Numbered from the stretch's first letter, positions 26,830-35,815 are shown. The stretch is 64,000 nucleotides of DNA from Cupriavidus necator A5-1 (GCF_000744095.1 NZ_JQLI01000008.1:3596001-3660000), one strand, 5' to 3'. Translations and numbers: made by a program. Notes: generated by a model from the letters alone, not told the origin.

Positions 26830-28887
26830 TCACCGCGCGCGCGTCGAGATCTGCACCAGGTCCGCGCTGATGCGGTCCCGGCCATAGGTGTGCGCCATCT
26901 GCGCGAGCGGCTTCTCCAGTGCGCGGACATAGTCCTGCCGCGACTCGACCTCGGTGCGGCGCCCTTCGAAAAGCGGCGCCGGCGTGGTTAGCAGCACCAC
27001 CAGTTCGGTACCGAACGGACCGGAGACGATCCAGTCACCGCTATCGCCGATGGTGGCAGTGTGGCCAGGCGGCGCCTGGTGCGCGGGCACGCGTGCGCTG
27101 GGCACCATGTGCGCCACCTTGCCGTCAGCCGCGAAGTAATCGACATAGACATAGGAGTCCTGCGCCGGCGTGCGCAGGTCCAGCACCAGCGGCTTTCCCT
27201 CGGTCAGCTGCGTACCCTGGCCGCGCAGCCGCAGCGAAGACGCGGTGCCGCCCTCGCGGTTGCCCGACCAGTATGGGGCGACCAGCGTGGCCACGTCGCA
27301 CTTGTCGGCGGCCAGCGGCTGGGTGTCGATCGACACGCCCGTCACCCCCGGCAACGCGCCGAGCTGCTCGCGCAACCGTGCGGGCCCAACGCTCTCGGCA
27401 AGGAAACCACGCACGCGCACCGTCTGCGCCTGCTCGCTGGCGCTCAGCAGTGAGCACGGCACGGCGGCCAGCACCTTGCGGACATCGGCCATCGACAGCA
27501 CTGGCGAACGCGCGGGTGCGGGTGTGGGGGCGGGCGTGGCGGGTGCCGGAGCCGGAGCCGGTGGCGTGGCCGGCGCCTCGACCCGTGTGTCGCCCGCCGG
27601 CGCTCCGGCCTGCCGCTGCGCATGCCAGGCGTAGTAGCCGATCGCCGACACGCCGGCCAGCACCGCCAGCACGCCACCTGCCATCAGCGGCGAGGGGCGC
27701 GGCGTGGGCGCTATCGGCACCGCGCTCATGCCTTTCAGGAACAGCGCGACCGTCGGCGTGCGGGTTTCGCGGTCCAGCGACAGTGCCTCGCGCAGCGTCT
27801 TCCATTGGGTGCGGCTCAGCTGCGGCGGCTGAACCGGCTTGAGCCCGGCCTCGCGCGCCTGGTTGGCTCCCAGCCGCTGGTACGGATGCTTGCCAGTCAT
27901 CAGTTCATAGGTCACGCAGGCCAGCGCGAAGATATCGTCGCGCGGATCGGGCTCGCGGTGCTCGAACATCTCGGGGCTGGCGTAGGCCGGCGTCATGCCG
28001 CCCAGCGAGCCGGGATCGAACACGGTCCTGTCGGATTCGTCCGCCGGCGGCAGGAAGCCGCGCGCAATGCCGAAGTCGATTACCTTGACCTCGCCGCTGT
28101 CGGTCAGGAAGACGTTGGCGGGCTTAAAGTCGCAATGCACGAAGCCGCGCTCGTGCGCGTAGGCCAGCGCGTTGCCCATGCCATTGATGATGGACATGGC
28201 GCGCGCCATCGGCATGCCGGCAAAGCCCGGCGCCTTGAGCACATGGTTCAGCGAGGTGCCGGACAGGTATTCCATGGTCAGGAAGACCACCGGCCCGTCG
28301 CGGTCGAAGTCATAGACCGTGACGATGTTCCGGTGCGCCAGCGTCTGCGCCTTGCGCGCCTCGCGCTGCAGCGCCATCAGCGACTTGGGATGGCCGCTGA
28401 ACTGCAGGTTCAGCACCTTGATGGCGATGTACGGCTTGCGGTCAGACGCTTCCAGCTTACGCAGGTCGAGCGCCTTGTAGACCGTGCCCATGCCACCCAC
28501 GCCCAAGCACTCCTCCAGCACGAAGCGGCCGTTGAGGGTATCGCCGACGCCCTTGGTGTGCGCCGCCTGCGGCAGCGTGCCCGCCTCGGGCGAGGTCGCG
28601 TACAGCGAGCCCGTATGCGGCCCGCTGGCCAGGCGCGTGGCCTCCGTGGCAGCACCGTACTGCGTGGCGCTCTGGCGCTCGATGCGCCGCATCACTTCGG
28701 CATAGACCGCGGGCGGGAACGGGAAACGCGTGTTTTCCTCGATGATCACGCGCGCCGCCTGGCTGGGCGTGGTGGGGTCCTGCGCCAGGGCCGTCTCGAA
28801 CGACGCGACGAACTCGTCGTCGGAGAGACCGCCGTTCTGGAACTTGCGGATCAGGTCTTTGAGACTGGCCACGGCATGCCCCGACAT
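26830..28887 (-). CDS. Membrane Ser/Thr protein kinase with DUF4384 domain (PpkA-like)
   Basis: The product is 685 residues. The kinase domain (about 118-380) has a Gly loop LGVGGMGTVYKA, Lys157 (AIKVLN), catalytic HCDFKPANVF (251-260), DFG (271-273) and an activation loop with SDRTVFDP (285-292) before YASPEM. Cys replaces the Arg of the usual HRD, making it a non-RD kinase. A membrane helix (about 396-418) and a Pro/Ala linker lead to a periplasmic region with a DUF4384-type segment (DLRTPAQDSYVYVDYFAADG). ATG 28887 is preferred over GTG 28911, although neither has a good ribosome-binding site. It is convergent with the FGE-like gene. Its likely targets are the FHA protein and itself. Confidence 0.9.
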   Translation of the reverse strand: MSGHAVASLKDLIRKFQNGGLSDDEFVASFETALAQDPTTPSQAARVIIEENTRFPFPPAVYAEVMRRIERQSATQYGAATEATRLASGPHTGSLYATSPEAGTLPQAAHTKGVGDTLNGRFVLEECLGVGGMGTVYKALDLRKLEASDRKPYIAIKVLNLQFSGHPKSLMALQREARKAQTLAHRNIVTVYDFDRDGPVVFLTMEYLSGTSLNHVLKAPGFAGMPMARAMSIINGMGNALAYAHERGFVHCDFKPANVFLTDSGEVKVIDFGIARGFLPPADESDRTVFDPGSLGGMTPAYASPEMFEHREPDPRDDIFALACVTYELMTGKHPYQRLGANQAREAGLKPVQPPQLSRTQWKTLREALSLDRETRTPTVALFLKGMSAVPIAPTPRPSPLMAGGVLAVLAGVSAIGYYAWHAQRQAGAPAGDTRVEAPATPPAPAPAPATPAPTPAPARSPVLSMADVRKVLAAVPCSLLSASEQAQTVRVRGFLAESVGPARLREQLGALPGVTGVSIDTQPLAADKCDVATLVAPYWSGNREGGTASSLRLRGQGTQLTEGKPLVLDLRTPAQDSYVYVDYFAADGKVAHMVPSARVPAHQAPPGHTATIGDSGDWIVSGPFGTELVVLLTTPAPLFEGRRTEVESRQDYVRALEKPLAQMAHTYGRDRISADLVQISTRAR

Positions 28888-29064
28888 GGTTTGCTGACAG
28901 GGCCGACCCACCGTGCGGAAGTACCCTGCCTTCGATGGATACTAGTGCGCACCCAAGGCATGCGCAATCCATCCGCATTCAGCACGCAACGCATCGCGCG
29001 CCCGGTCGTCGCCAATCGCGGTAGCTGCTGAGCCCCACTGCCGCCGCGGCGCCAACACCGGCGT

Positions 29065-29077
29065 GCCAACTGTTGGC
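29065..29077 (+). promoter_or_regulatory. Putative activator site (perfect dyad) for peptide gene 3
   Basis: GCCAAC-T-GTTGGC is a perfect 13-base dyad. Its CTGTTGG begins at 29070, 129 bases before the sigma-54 promoter at 29199. The same spacing and core occur at peptide gene 2. It lies in the 402-base gene-free stretch 28888-29289, which otherwise holds only the promoters for the kinase and peptide 3. Confidence 0.55.
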
Positions 29078-29198
29078 CCGGGCCCGTCACCCATGATCTC
29101 CGGCAGGATCTGCAGCCAGTGCGTGCGAGCCGACATCGCAAATAAATCCCTCATGTTTTCAGGCAGTTGCGCGTGCCCGGCGCGACTGGCAACGGCGT

Positions 29199-29213
29199 TG
29201 GCACACTCCCTGC
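29199..29213 (+). promoter_or_regulatory. Sigma-54 promoter of peptide gene 3
   Basis: TGGCACACTCCCTGC keeps GG-N10-GC and differs from consensus at two positions. It is nearly identical to the promoters of peptides 1 and 2. The start site would be near 29225, about 65 bases before the ATG at 29290. Confidence 0.8.
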
Positions 29214-29289
29214 GTGAGTACCTCCCGAGCGCGACATCCGATGCTCGAAACCAACCCCAAGGCAATACCTTCCTCTACCAGAGACCATC

Positions 29290-29504
29290 ATGACCACGCT
29301 GACCATCAAGGGGACCTCGACCGTGCCTCGCTGTGCGCCGTACGCGGCGGCAATTCGTGGCTCAGCCGCGGCATCGGCAACGTCGGTCCGCTGGCCAACG
29401 TCACGGTCAACGTCAACCAGAACATCGCGCAGCTGCAGAGCGTCAACGTGAATACCCTGAACCCTTGCTCAGGGCAAGATCGCGGACGAGGATTGTTGAC
29501 ATGA
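29290..29504 (+). pseudogene. GG-leader secreted peptide 3, leader split by a -1 shift
   Basis: The start reads MTTLTIK, then in the -1 frame DLDRASLCAVRGG, which reconstructs the family leader (TLTI-x-DL, LDR, GG). The core is NSWLSRGIGNVG followed by LANVTVNVNQNIAQLQSVNV and NTLN. The alternating hydrophobic/Asn pattern is typical of beta-solenoid or amyloid-type strands. One missing base near AAGGGGACC (29308-29316) explains the split. A second shift after NTLN would change the tail from PCSGQDRGRG to LAQGKIADEDC. Driven by a sigma-54 promoter. It is a probable cargo gene, either miscalled by small deletions or decayed. Confidence 0.65.
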
Positions 29505-29603
29505 TGGTGCTCCACAACGTCGGCAGCATCGGCCCCCGGCTTCGGCCCGGTGCGCGTCAACGTGGACCCGTCGCAATGGGGCGGCAATTTCGCCGCCGTC
29601 TGA
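29501..29603 (+). pseudogene. Possible further peptide fragment (MMVLHNVGSIG)
   Basis: It begins ATGATG with GAGGA upstream, reads MMVLHNVGSIGP and, after removing one base from a CCCCC run near 29535, continues GFGPVRVNVDPSQWGGNFAA to a stop at 29601. The VRVNVD pattern resembles the cores of peptides 1 and 3. It could be the tail of peptide 3 or a second small gene. Support is limited to sequence character. Confidence 0.3.
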
Positions 29604-29669
29604 GCGAGGTGCGGGGCGCAACTGCGGCCAGGGAGGACCGCGGACCGTCTCGCCTATACTGAAGCGGTC

Positions 29670-29723
29670 CCGCGGCCGCATGGCTGGGGTTCCCTACCGG
29701 GGGCCGCGGCCATGCGGCCGCGG
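29670..29723 (+). repeat. 15-bp perfect inverted repeat upstream of peptide gene 4
   Basis: CCGCGGCCGCATGGC (29670-29684) and its exact reverse complement (29709-29723) flank a 24-base spacer, ending 21 bases before the ATG at 29745. There is no U-run, so it is more likely an mRNA structure or regulator site than a terminator. A TATACT (29655-29660) just upstream could be its -10 element. Confidence 0.6.
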
Positions 29724-29744
29724 TCCCGCATGACGGAGACAGCC

Positions 29745-29987
29745 ATGGCAGTGATCGTCATCAAGGATTTGCCCGACAGCATGGATCTCGACCGGCAGGC
29801 AATGTCCGCCATCCTGGGCGGCGGGCGCACCGCCGGCGGGCAGGCATGGCATGGGCTGCGGCGCCAGGGCGCCGCGCGCATCGTCGACTACCCGGGCGGA
29901 TTGCCTGGGAACCGCTACGTGATGCCGCGCGAGCAGCCGCTCGGCCGGCTGCCGCGCAAGGCAGCGGGCAAGGATGCCGAGGACTGA
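29745..29987 (+). CDS. GG-leader secreted peptide 4 (intact)
   Basis: The 80-residue product has leader MAVIVIKDLPDSMDLDRQAM then SAILGGG, fitting the same consensus as peptides 1-3 (V-I-x-DL, LDR-x-x-M, GG). The core is different: basic, rich in Gly/Arg/Pro (RTAGGQAWHGLRRQGAARIV, ending AAGKDAED), without the Asn-rich strands. A GGAG lies 7 bases before the ATG. No sigma-54 promoter is seen. The gene is intact and followed by a terminator. It is a predicted substrate of the C39 exporter at 13106-16216. Confidence 0.7.
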   Translation: MAVIVIKDLPDSMDLDRQAMSAILGGGRTAGGQAWHGLRRQGAARIVDYPGGLPGNRYVMPREQPLGRLPRKAAGKDAED

Positions 29988-30017
29988 GCTGCAGCATGAA
30001 CGAAAGCCGCAAAATGA

Positions 30018-30045
30018 AAGCCCGCCAGTCAATGGCGGGCTTGGT
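30018..30045 (+). terminator. Hairpin terminator after peptide gene 4
   Basis: AAGCCCGCCA (30018-30027) and TGGCGGGCTT (30033-30042) form a 10-bp stem with a 5-base loop; the T tract is short (TTGGTT). The following stretch to about 30419 shows no convincing gene or site. Confidence 0.7.
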
Positions 30046-30423
30046 TGCGGACGGGCCCGGACATCCTGGGTCCACGCGGTCAGCAGTTCGGTCATTCTAT
30101 TGGCCAGGCAGGCTTCCCATGATTCCGCCCATGACGCGGACGCCCATCCGGACCACCCGGAGAGTCGCAGAAAGTCTGGCACTGGGGGCAATGACCGCAT
30201 TGCTCGCCGCGAACAGCGGCCCAATGCCGCTGGAGGAGGTCAAGCGGGAACGTTTTCGTCCGCCCCGTGCGGGCATCCTGTGTGCCCGCGCCTCCAGTAT
30301 AGGCGGGTGCCGCGCCCTTTCAACCCGCGCCAGCGCCGGCGCGATGCGGGGCTCGCGCCGGGTGATCGCTGGCTGACATATCCGGTTACGTTTTCGCAGT
30401 GCAACAAAAATTCCGCACTCTGC

Positions 30424-30802
30424 TATAATCCGCCGCGTGAGTTTCGCAACTGTGAGATCCGCCAACCGCCCGGCACTGCTTCACCTTCCTGCCGCGGCGA
30501 ATCCGCTGCCCTCCCAAGCTCTGTTTCCTCGCTGCAGGACGCCTGGTTAATCACCTAAGCGCCAGCCGCCCAGCAGAACGCATCGCTCACCTGACGTCGC
30601 CTCGTCTCCGATCCTGTTGAACAGCCTGAAACCTGAGCTGTTTGCCTGCCAGGGACATGGCCGGACCGCCTAGCGGGACCAGCCAAAGCCCTGCCTGCCG
30701 CCGTACTGCCAGCTGTGTCTGTCGTAACGGCCTCACCGATTGGCGCCGAAGCCTTTTTAAGACTTTGCACTGCGCCCACCCCATTTGCTTTGCCGGGGTG
30801 CC
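30424..30802 (+). promoter_or_regulatory. Promoter and long 5' leader of rhlE
   Basis: A perfect TATAAT lies at 30424-30429, with GCAACA as a weak -35 17 bases upstream. The resulting leader is about 365 nt and holds no credible ORF. Long leaders are known for cold-induced DEAD-box helicase genes, so this may be a temperature- or helicase-responsive region (inference). Confidence 0.5.
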
Positions 30803-32779
<1,977 letters not shown>

Positions 32780-32815
32780 TCGGACGGTGCGCTGAGCGCA
32801 CCTGCCAGACAGAAG

Positions 32816-32840
32816 AAAGGGCACCCTCGGGTGCCCTTTT
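32816..32840 (+). terminator. Intrinsic terminator of rhlE
   Basis: AAAGGGCACCC and GGGTGCCCTTTT form an 11-bp stem around a 2-base loop, with a T-run. The A-run on the left makes it usable from both sides, serving the convergent egtB gene too. Confidence 0.9.
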
Positions 32841-32860
32841 CCTTTGCATGGCGCAGTCTG

Positions 32861-34117
32861 CTAAAGCGCGCAGGTGCGGAAGCCGACGAAGGCAAGATCG
32901 TCCTCCGGCAGCAGCGCCCAGCGTGCGCGCACATGGCGCAGCCGCGCGGGGCTGGCGAAGGAGACGCCACGCACCGCCTGATGCGTGCCGAAGTGGCTCA
33001 CCAGCTCGCCGTCCGAAGGCGCCGCGGCAAAGCCTGCATAGGGCTCATACGGCGTCGCCGTCCACTCACGCAGCGCGCCCCACTGCAGGCCGCGGTTCTG
33101 CGTGGCGGCGAGCTCCCATTCCGATTCCGCCGGCAGGCGCCGGCCGGCCCAGAGGCACCACGCCTGCGCTTCGAACAGCGTCACGTGGCGCACCGCCTCG
33201 TCGGGATTGAGCGTGCGCAGCGTGCCGAAGCGCTCCACCATCCACGCGCGCGTCGACGGATGGCGCGACCAGTAGCGCGGCGCCGAGCGTTCCTGCGTCA
33301 TCAGCCACTGGCGCCCCGCGGGCGACCACCAGGCCGGGTGCTCGTAGCCACCGTCCTCGACGAATTCCAGGAACTGCGCGTTGCTGACCGGCGCCATGTC
33401 CATCTCGAAGGCCGGCACATAGGTCGGCTGGGGCGGCAACTCGTCGGGCCAGGCAAAACCGTCAGGGTCGTTCCAGCCGAGCGTGAAGCGCCCGCCCGGG
33501 AAATGCAGCGTGCCGCCGTGCCCCGCGGGCTGGGCCATGCCGGTGCCCACGGCCTCGGCCGGCGCCATGCCCAGCGCCTGCAGCAGCGCCGCCACCCCCT
33601 CGCCCTGCGCATCCTCATGGAGCAGCGCGCGGCGAAACGGGTACAGCGTCAGGTCGTCATCATCCGGCAGCAGTGCGATCCGGCGCAGCACGCCGTCAAG
33701 CACCTCGGCGGCATAGCGCTTGACCACGGCCACGTCGGGCAGCGTGACATCCCAGCGCTCGTCCGGACCGATGCGGTCGGGGTCGAACCATTCGTCGGCG
33801 CCGTCGAGCAGCGCGGGTTCGCTCGCCACCGGCACCGGCACGCCACCGCGGTCCACCTGGCGCACGCCGCGCAGGCACCACCACTCGGCATGCCAGGCGA
33901 CATGGCCCAGCGTCCACAGCGGCGGATCGGCATCGTACTGGCGCGGCACGCCCCAGGCGCGGCGCGTCTGACCGAACGGCGCGAGCCAGGCCAGCGTGCG
34001 GCTGCGGGCCTCGACCAGCGCCTGCGCCAGGCCTTCGCGCAGCAGCCGGCGCGGGTCGGACCAGGTCGCCTTGCCGCCGGTGAAATAGAGATCGGGAAGC
34101 ATGGGGAAGCCGCTCAT
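32861..34117 (-). CDS. egtB: EgtB-like sulfoxide synthase (DinB + SUMF1 domains)
   Basis: The 418-residue non-heme iron enzyme joins trimethylhistidine (hercynine) to a sulfur donor in ergothioneine synthesis. An N-terminal DinB-like domain carries the iron motif HxxxHxE (HVAWHAEW, near residue 85). A C-terminal SUMF1-type domain has FEMDMAPVSNAQFLEFVEDG, RRLPAESEWELAAT and AVRGVSFASPARL. It lies 148 bases downstream of egtD on the same strand, which supports the pathway. The selenoneine synthase SenA is a close relative, and I cannot separate the two by eye. No egtC/egtE-like gene is visible. The start at 34117 lacks a clear ribosome-binding site. Confidence 0.85.
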   Translation of the reverse strand: MSGFPMLPDLYFTGGKATWSDPRRLLREGLAQALVEARSRTLAWLAPFGQTRRAWGVPRQYDADPPLWTLGHVAWHAEWWCLRGVRQVDRGGVPVPVASEPALLDGADEWFDPDRIGPDERWDVTLPDVAVVKRYAAEVLDGVLRRIALLPDDDDLTLYPFRRALLHEDAQGEGVAALLQALGMAPAEAVGTGMAQPAGHGGTLHFPGGRFTLGWNDPDGFAWPDELPPQPTYVPAFEMDMAPVSNAQFLEFVEDGGYEHPAWWSPAGRQWLMTQERSAPRYWSRHPSTRAWMVERFGTLRTLNPDEAVRHVTLFEAQAWCLWAGRRLPAESEWELAATQNRGLQWGALREWTATPYEPYAGFAAAPSDGELVSHFGTHQAVRGVSFASPARLRHVRARWALLPEDDLAFVGFRTCAL

Positions 34118-34265
34118 TGGGAAGGTCCGCGCTGGGGAACAGGGATTGGCTGTGGCCGCAGCGGCCACCGGGCGTGCGCAGCACGCGGCACGCCCGTTGC
34201 GGCCATTATGACACTACCTGCCTGCCCTCCCCGGCGCCTCCCGCGGGCCCGCCGGAGGCGCGCCG

Positions 34266-35381
34266 TCAGCCGCGCGCGTGGAACACGGCGAACCAGCCTT
34301 GCGGATCGGTCCAGTACACCGGGTCGTCAAACCCGGCGGCTTCGAGCAGCAGTGCGAAATCCTCCGGGCGGTACTTGTAGGAATCCTCGGTATGGATGCG
34401 CTCGCCCGCGGCAAACTCGCGCGCGCCGTCGTCCCACCGCACACGCACGTCGCGGCAGGCCTGCAGGTGCATCTGGATGCGCGAGGCCTCGCGGTCGAAG
34501 CTCGCCAGGTGGCGCCAGTCGGACAACTCGAAGTCCGTGCCGACGATCCGGTTCAGGTTGCGCAGCACGTTGCGGTTGAAAGCGGCGGTGACGCCCAGCG
34601 CATCGTCGTAAGCGGAGACCAGCGTGGTCTCGTCCTTGTGCAGGTCCACGCCAATCAGTACGCCGTCGCCCCGCCCGGCCGCGCCGCGCATGCGCTGCAG
34701 CAGCGCCAGCGCTTCCATCGGGGCGAAATTGCCGATGCTCGATCCCGGATAGAAGAACAGGCGCCGGCCGCGCCTGACGTTGGACGGCAGGTCGAACGGC
34801 GCGCACAGGTCCGCGCCCAGGCCCAGCATCGGGATGTCCGGGTGCTGCCGCTGCAGCGACGACAGCGTCGCGCGCAGGAATTCGATCGAGATATCGAGCG
34901 CCACGTACTGCGCGGGGCGCAGGCTGGAAAAGAGCCGCGCCGCCTTCTCGCAATTGCCGGCGCCCAGGTCCACCAGCACGCAGCCGCTGCCGGCGCGCGC
35001 CGCAATGGCTGGCGCCGCGCTGGCAAAGATCGTGGCCTCGGTACGGGTCGGGTAGTACTCCGGCAGGTCGGTGATGGCCTCGAACAGGCGCGATCCGAGC
35101 ACGTCGTAGAAGAACTTGGGGCTGATCGCGGCCTGGCTGGCGCGCAGCCCGCTCAGCACCTGCTCGCGCAGCGCCCCGCTGTCTTCACGGTACTGCTGCA
35201 CGAATTCCGGCTGCAGCGGCGCGCGATGGGCGTGTCCATTGGCCAGCGCGACCAGCGCCGGTTGTTCGCCAGCCGGCGTGGCGCTGGCATGGCCGTTGTG
35301 GTGGTGGTTGTGGCGGAGGGCGTTCTGCTGGGTCTTGTGCTGGAGGGGGGAGGCGTTCGGCGAGTTCGGGACAGCCGGCAT
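34266..35381 (-). CDS. egtD: L-histidine N-alpha-methyltransferase EgtD
   Basis: The 371-residue cytoplasmic enzyme trimethylates the amino group of histidine using SAM, giving hercynine. The SAM site is VDLGAGNCEKA. Family segments ISPKFFYDVLGSRLFEAITD, LPEYYPTRTEA, FFYPGSSIGNF and HTEDSYKYRPEDF are all present. The first 50 residues are an unusual low-complexity His/Asn-rich extension (RHNHHHNGHA) not needed for the fold. AAGGAA precedes the ATG at 35381. First gene of a probable egtD-egtB transcript. Confidence 0.92.
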   Translation of the reverse strand: MPAVPNSPNASPLQHKTQQNALRHNHHHNGHASATPAGEQPALVALANGHAHRAPLQPEFVQQYREDSGALREQVLSGLRASQAAISPKFFYDVLGSRLFEAITDLPEYYPTRTEATIFASAAPAIAARAGSGCVLVDLGAGNCEKAARLFSSLRPAQYVALDISIEFLRATLSSLQRQHPDIPMLGLGADLCAPFDLPSNVRRGRRLFFYPGSSIGNFAPMEALALLQRMRGAAGRGDGVLIGVDLHKDETTLVSAYDDALGVTAAFNRNVLRNLNRIVGTDFELSDWRHLASFDREASRIQMHLQACRDVRVRWDDGAREFAAGERIHTEDSYKYRPEDFALLLEAAGFDDPVYWTDPQGWFAVFHARG

Positions 35382-35636
35382 GACGTTTCCTTGTGTGGTC
35401 GCGAATGTTCACTGCTTCACTGCGTATTCCCCAAGGCCGCGCTGTGCATGTCGTGCGCGCCGGTCTCCGCAACGCATTCCCTGTGCCGTCCGGGACGCAT
35501 CGGGCAGAGCCGAAATTCAAGGATAAGCCCATCCGCCGGATTGTGCAGTGCCGAATGCCCATATGTGGCGCATGCGGCACCTCAAGAACTTTTACTCAGT
35601 ATCTACCCCAATGGGCCAGTTTGCGCGCAGTTCGTT

Positions 35637-35642
35637 TATAAT
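35637..35642 (+). promoter_or_regulatory. -10 element (TATAAT) ahead of the TerC leader
   Basis: A perfect TATAAT lies about 35 bases upstream of the riboswitch, with no strong -35. It is probably the start of the terC-type transcript. The upstream part of the 522-base gap 35382-35636 shows nothing else. Confidence 0.6.
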
Positions 35643-35675
35643 CCGGCCCAACGCGGCCCCTTGGTGGGCTGCGTC

Positions 35676-35815
35676 CCTCAAAGGGGAGTAGCTCCGGGGC
35701 CATGCCCTTAGCACAATCGTCATTCCGGGACCGGTGTCCCCGGTTGTGCTGACTAACCGGTGCGCATACCGCGCCGTTGGTCGAGCAAGACCTTTGCAAC
35801 CTGGCATTTCATGGT
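35676..35815 (+). promoter_or_regulatory. yybP-ykoY (manganese) riboswitch
   Basis: The conserved 5' strand CTCAAAGGGGAGTAGCT (35678-35694) and the 3' strand GAGCAAGACCTTTGCAA enclose a multi-stem region, the yybP-ykoY signature. This family binds Mn2+ and commonly precedes TerC-type or MntP-type genes, as here. Downstream, CCTTTGCAA (35791-35799) can pair instead with TTGCAAAGG (about 35817-35825), an alternative stem that could serve as the switching platform before the start codon at 35904. Confidence 0.85.

Noticed and set aside
10996..28887. Type VI secretion gene cluster
   Set aside because: Regulatory proteins resemble PpkA/PppA/Fha/TagR, but no sheath, VgrG, Hcp or membrane-complex gene is present; the secretion genes are type I.
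30097..30465. 122-residue minus frame upstream of rhlE
   Set aside because: Arg-rich composition, no ribosome-binding site, and it overlaps the rhlE promoter.
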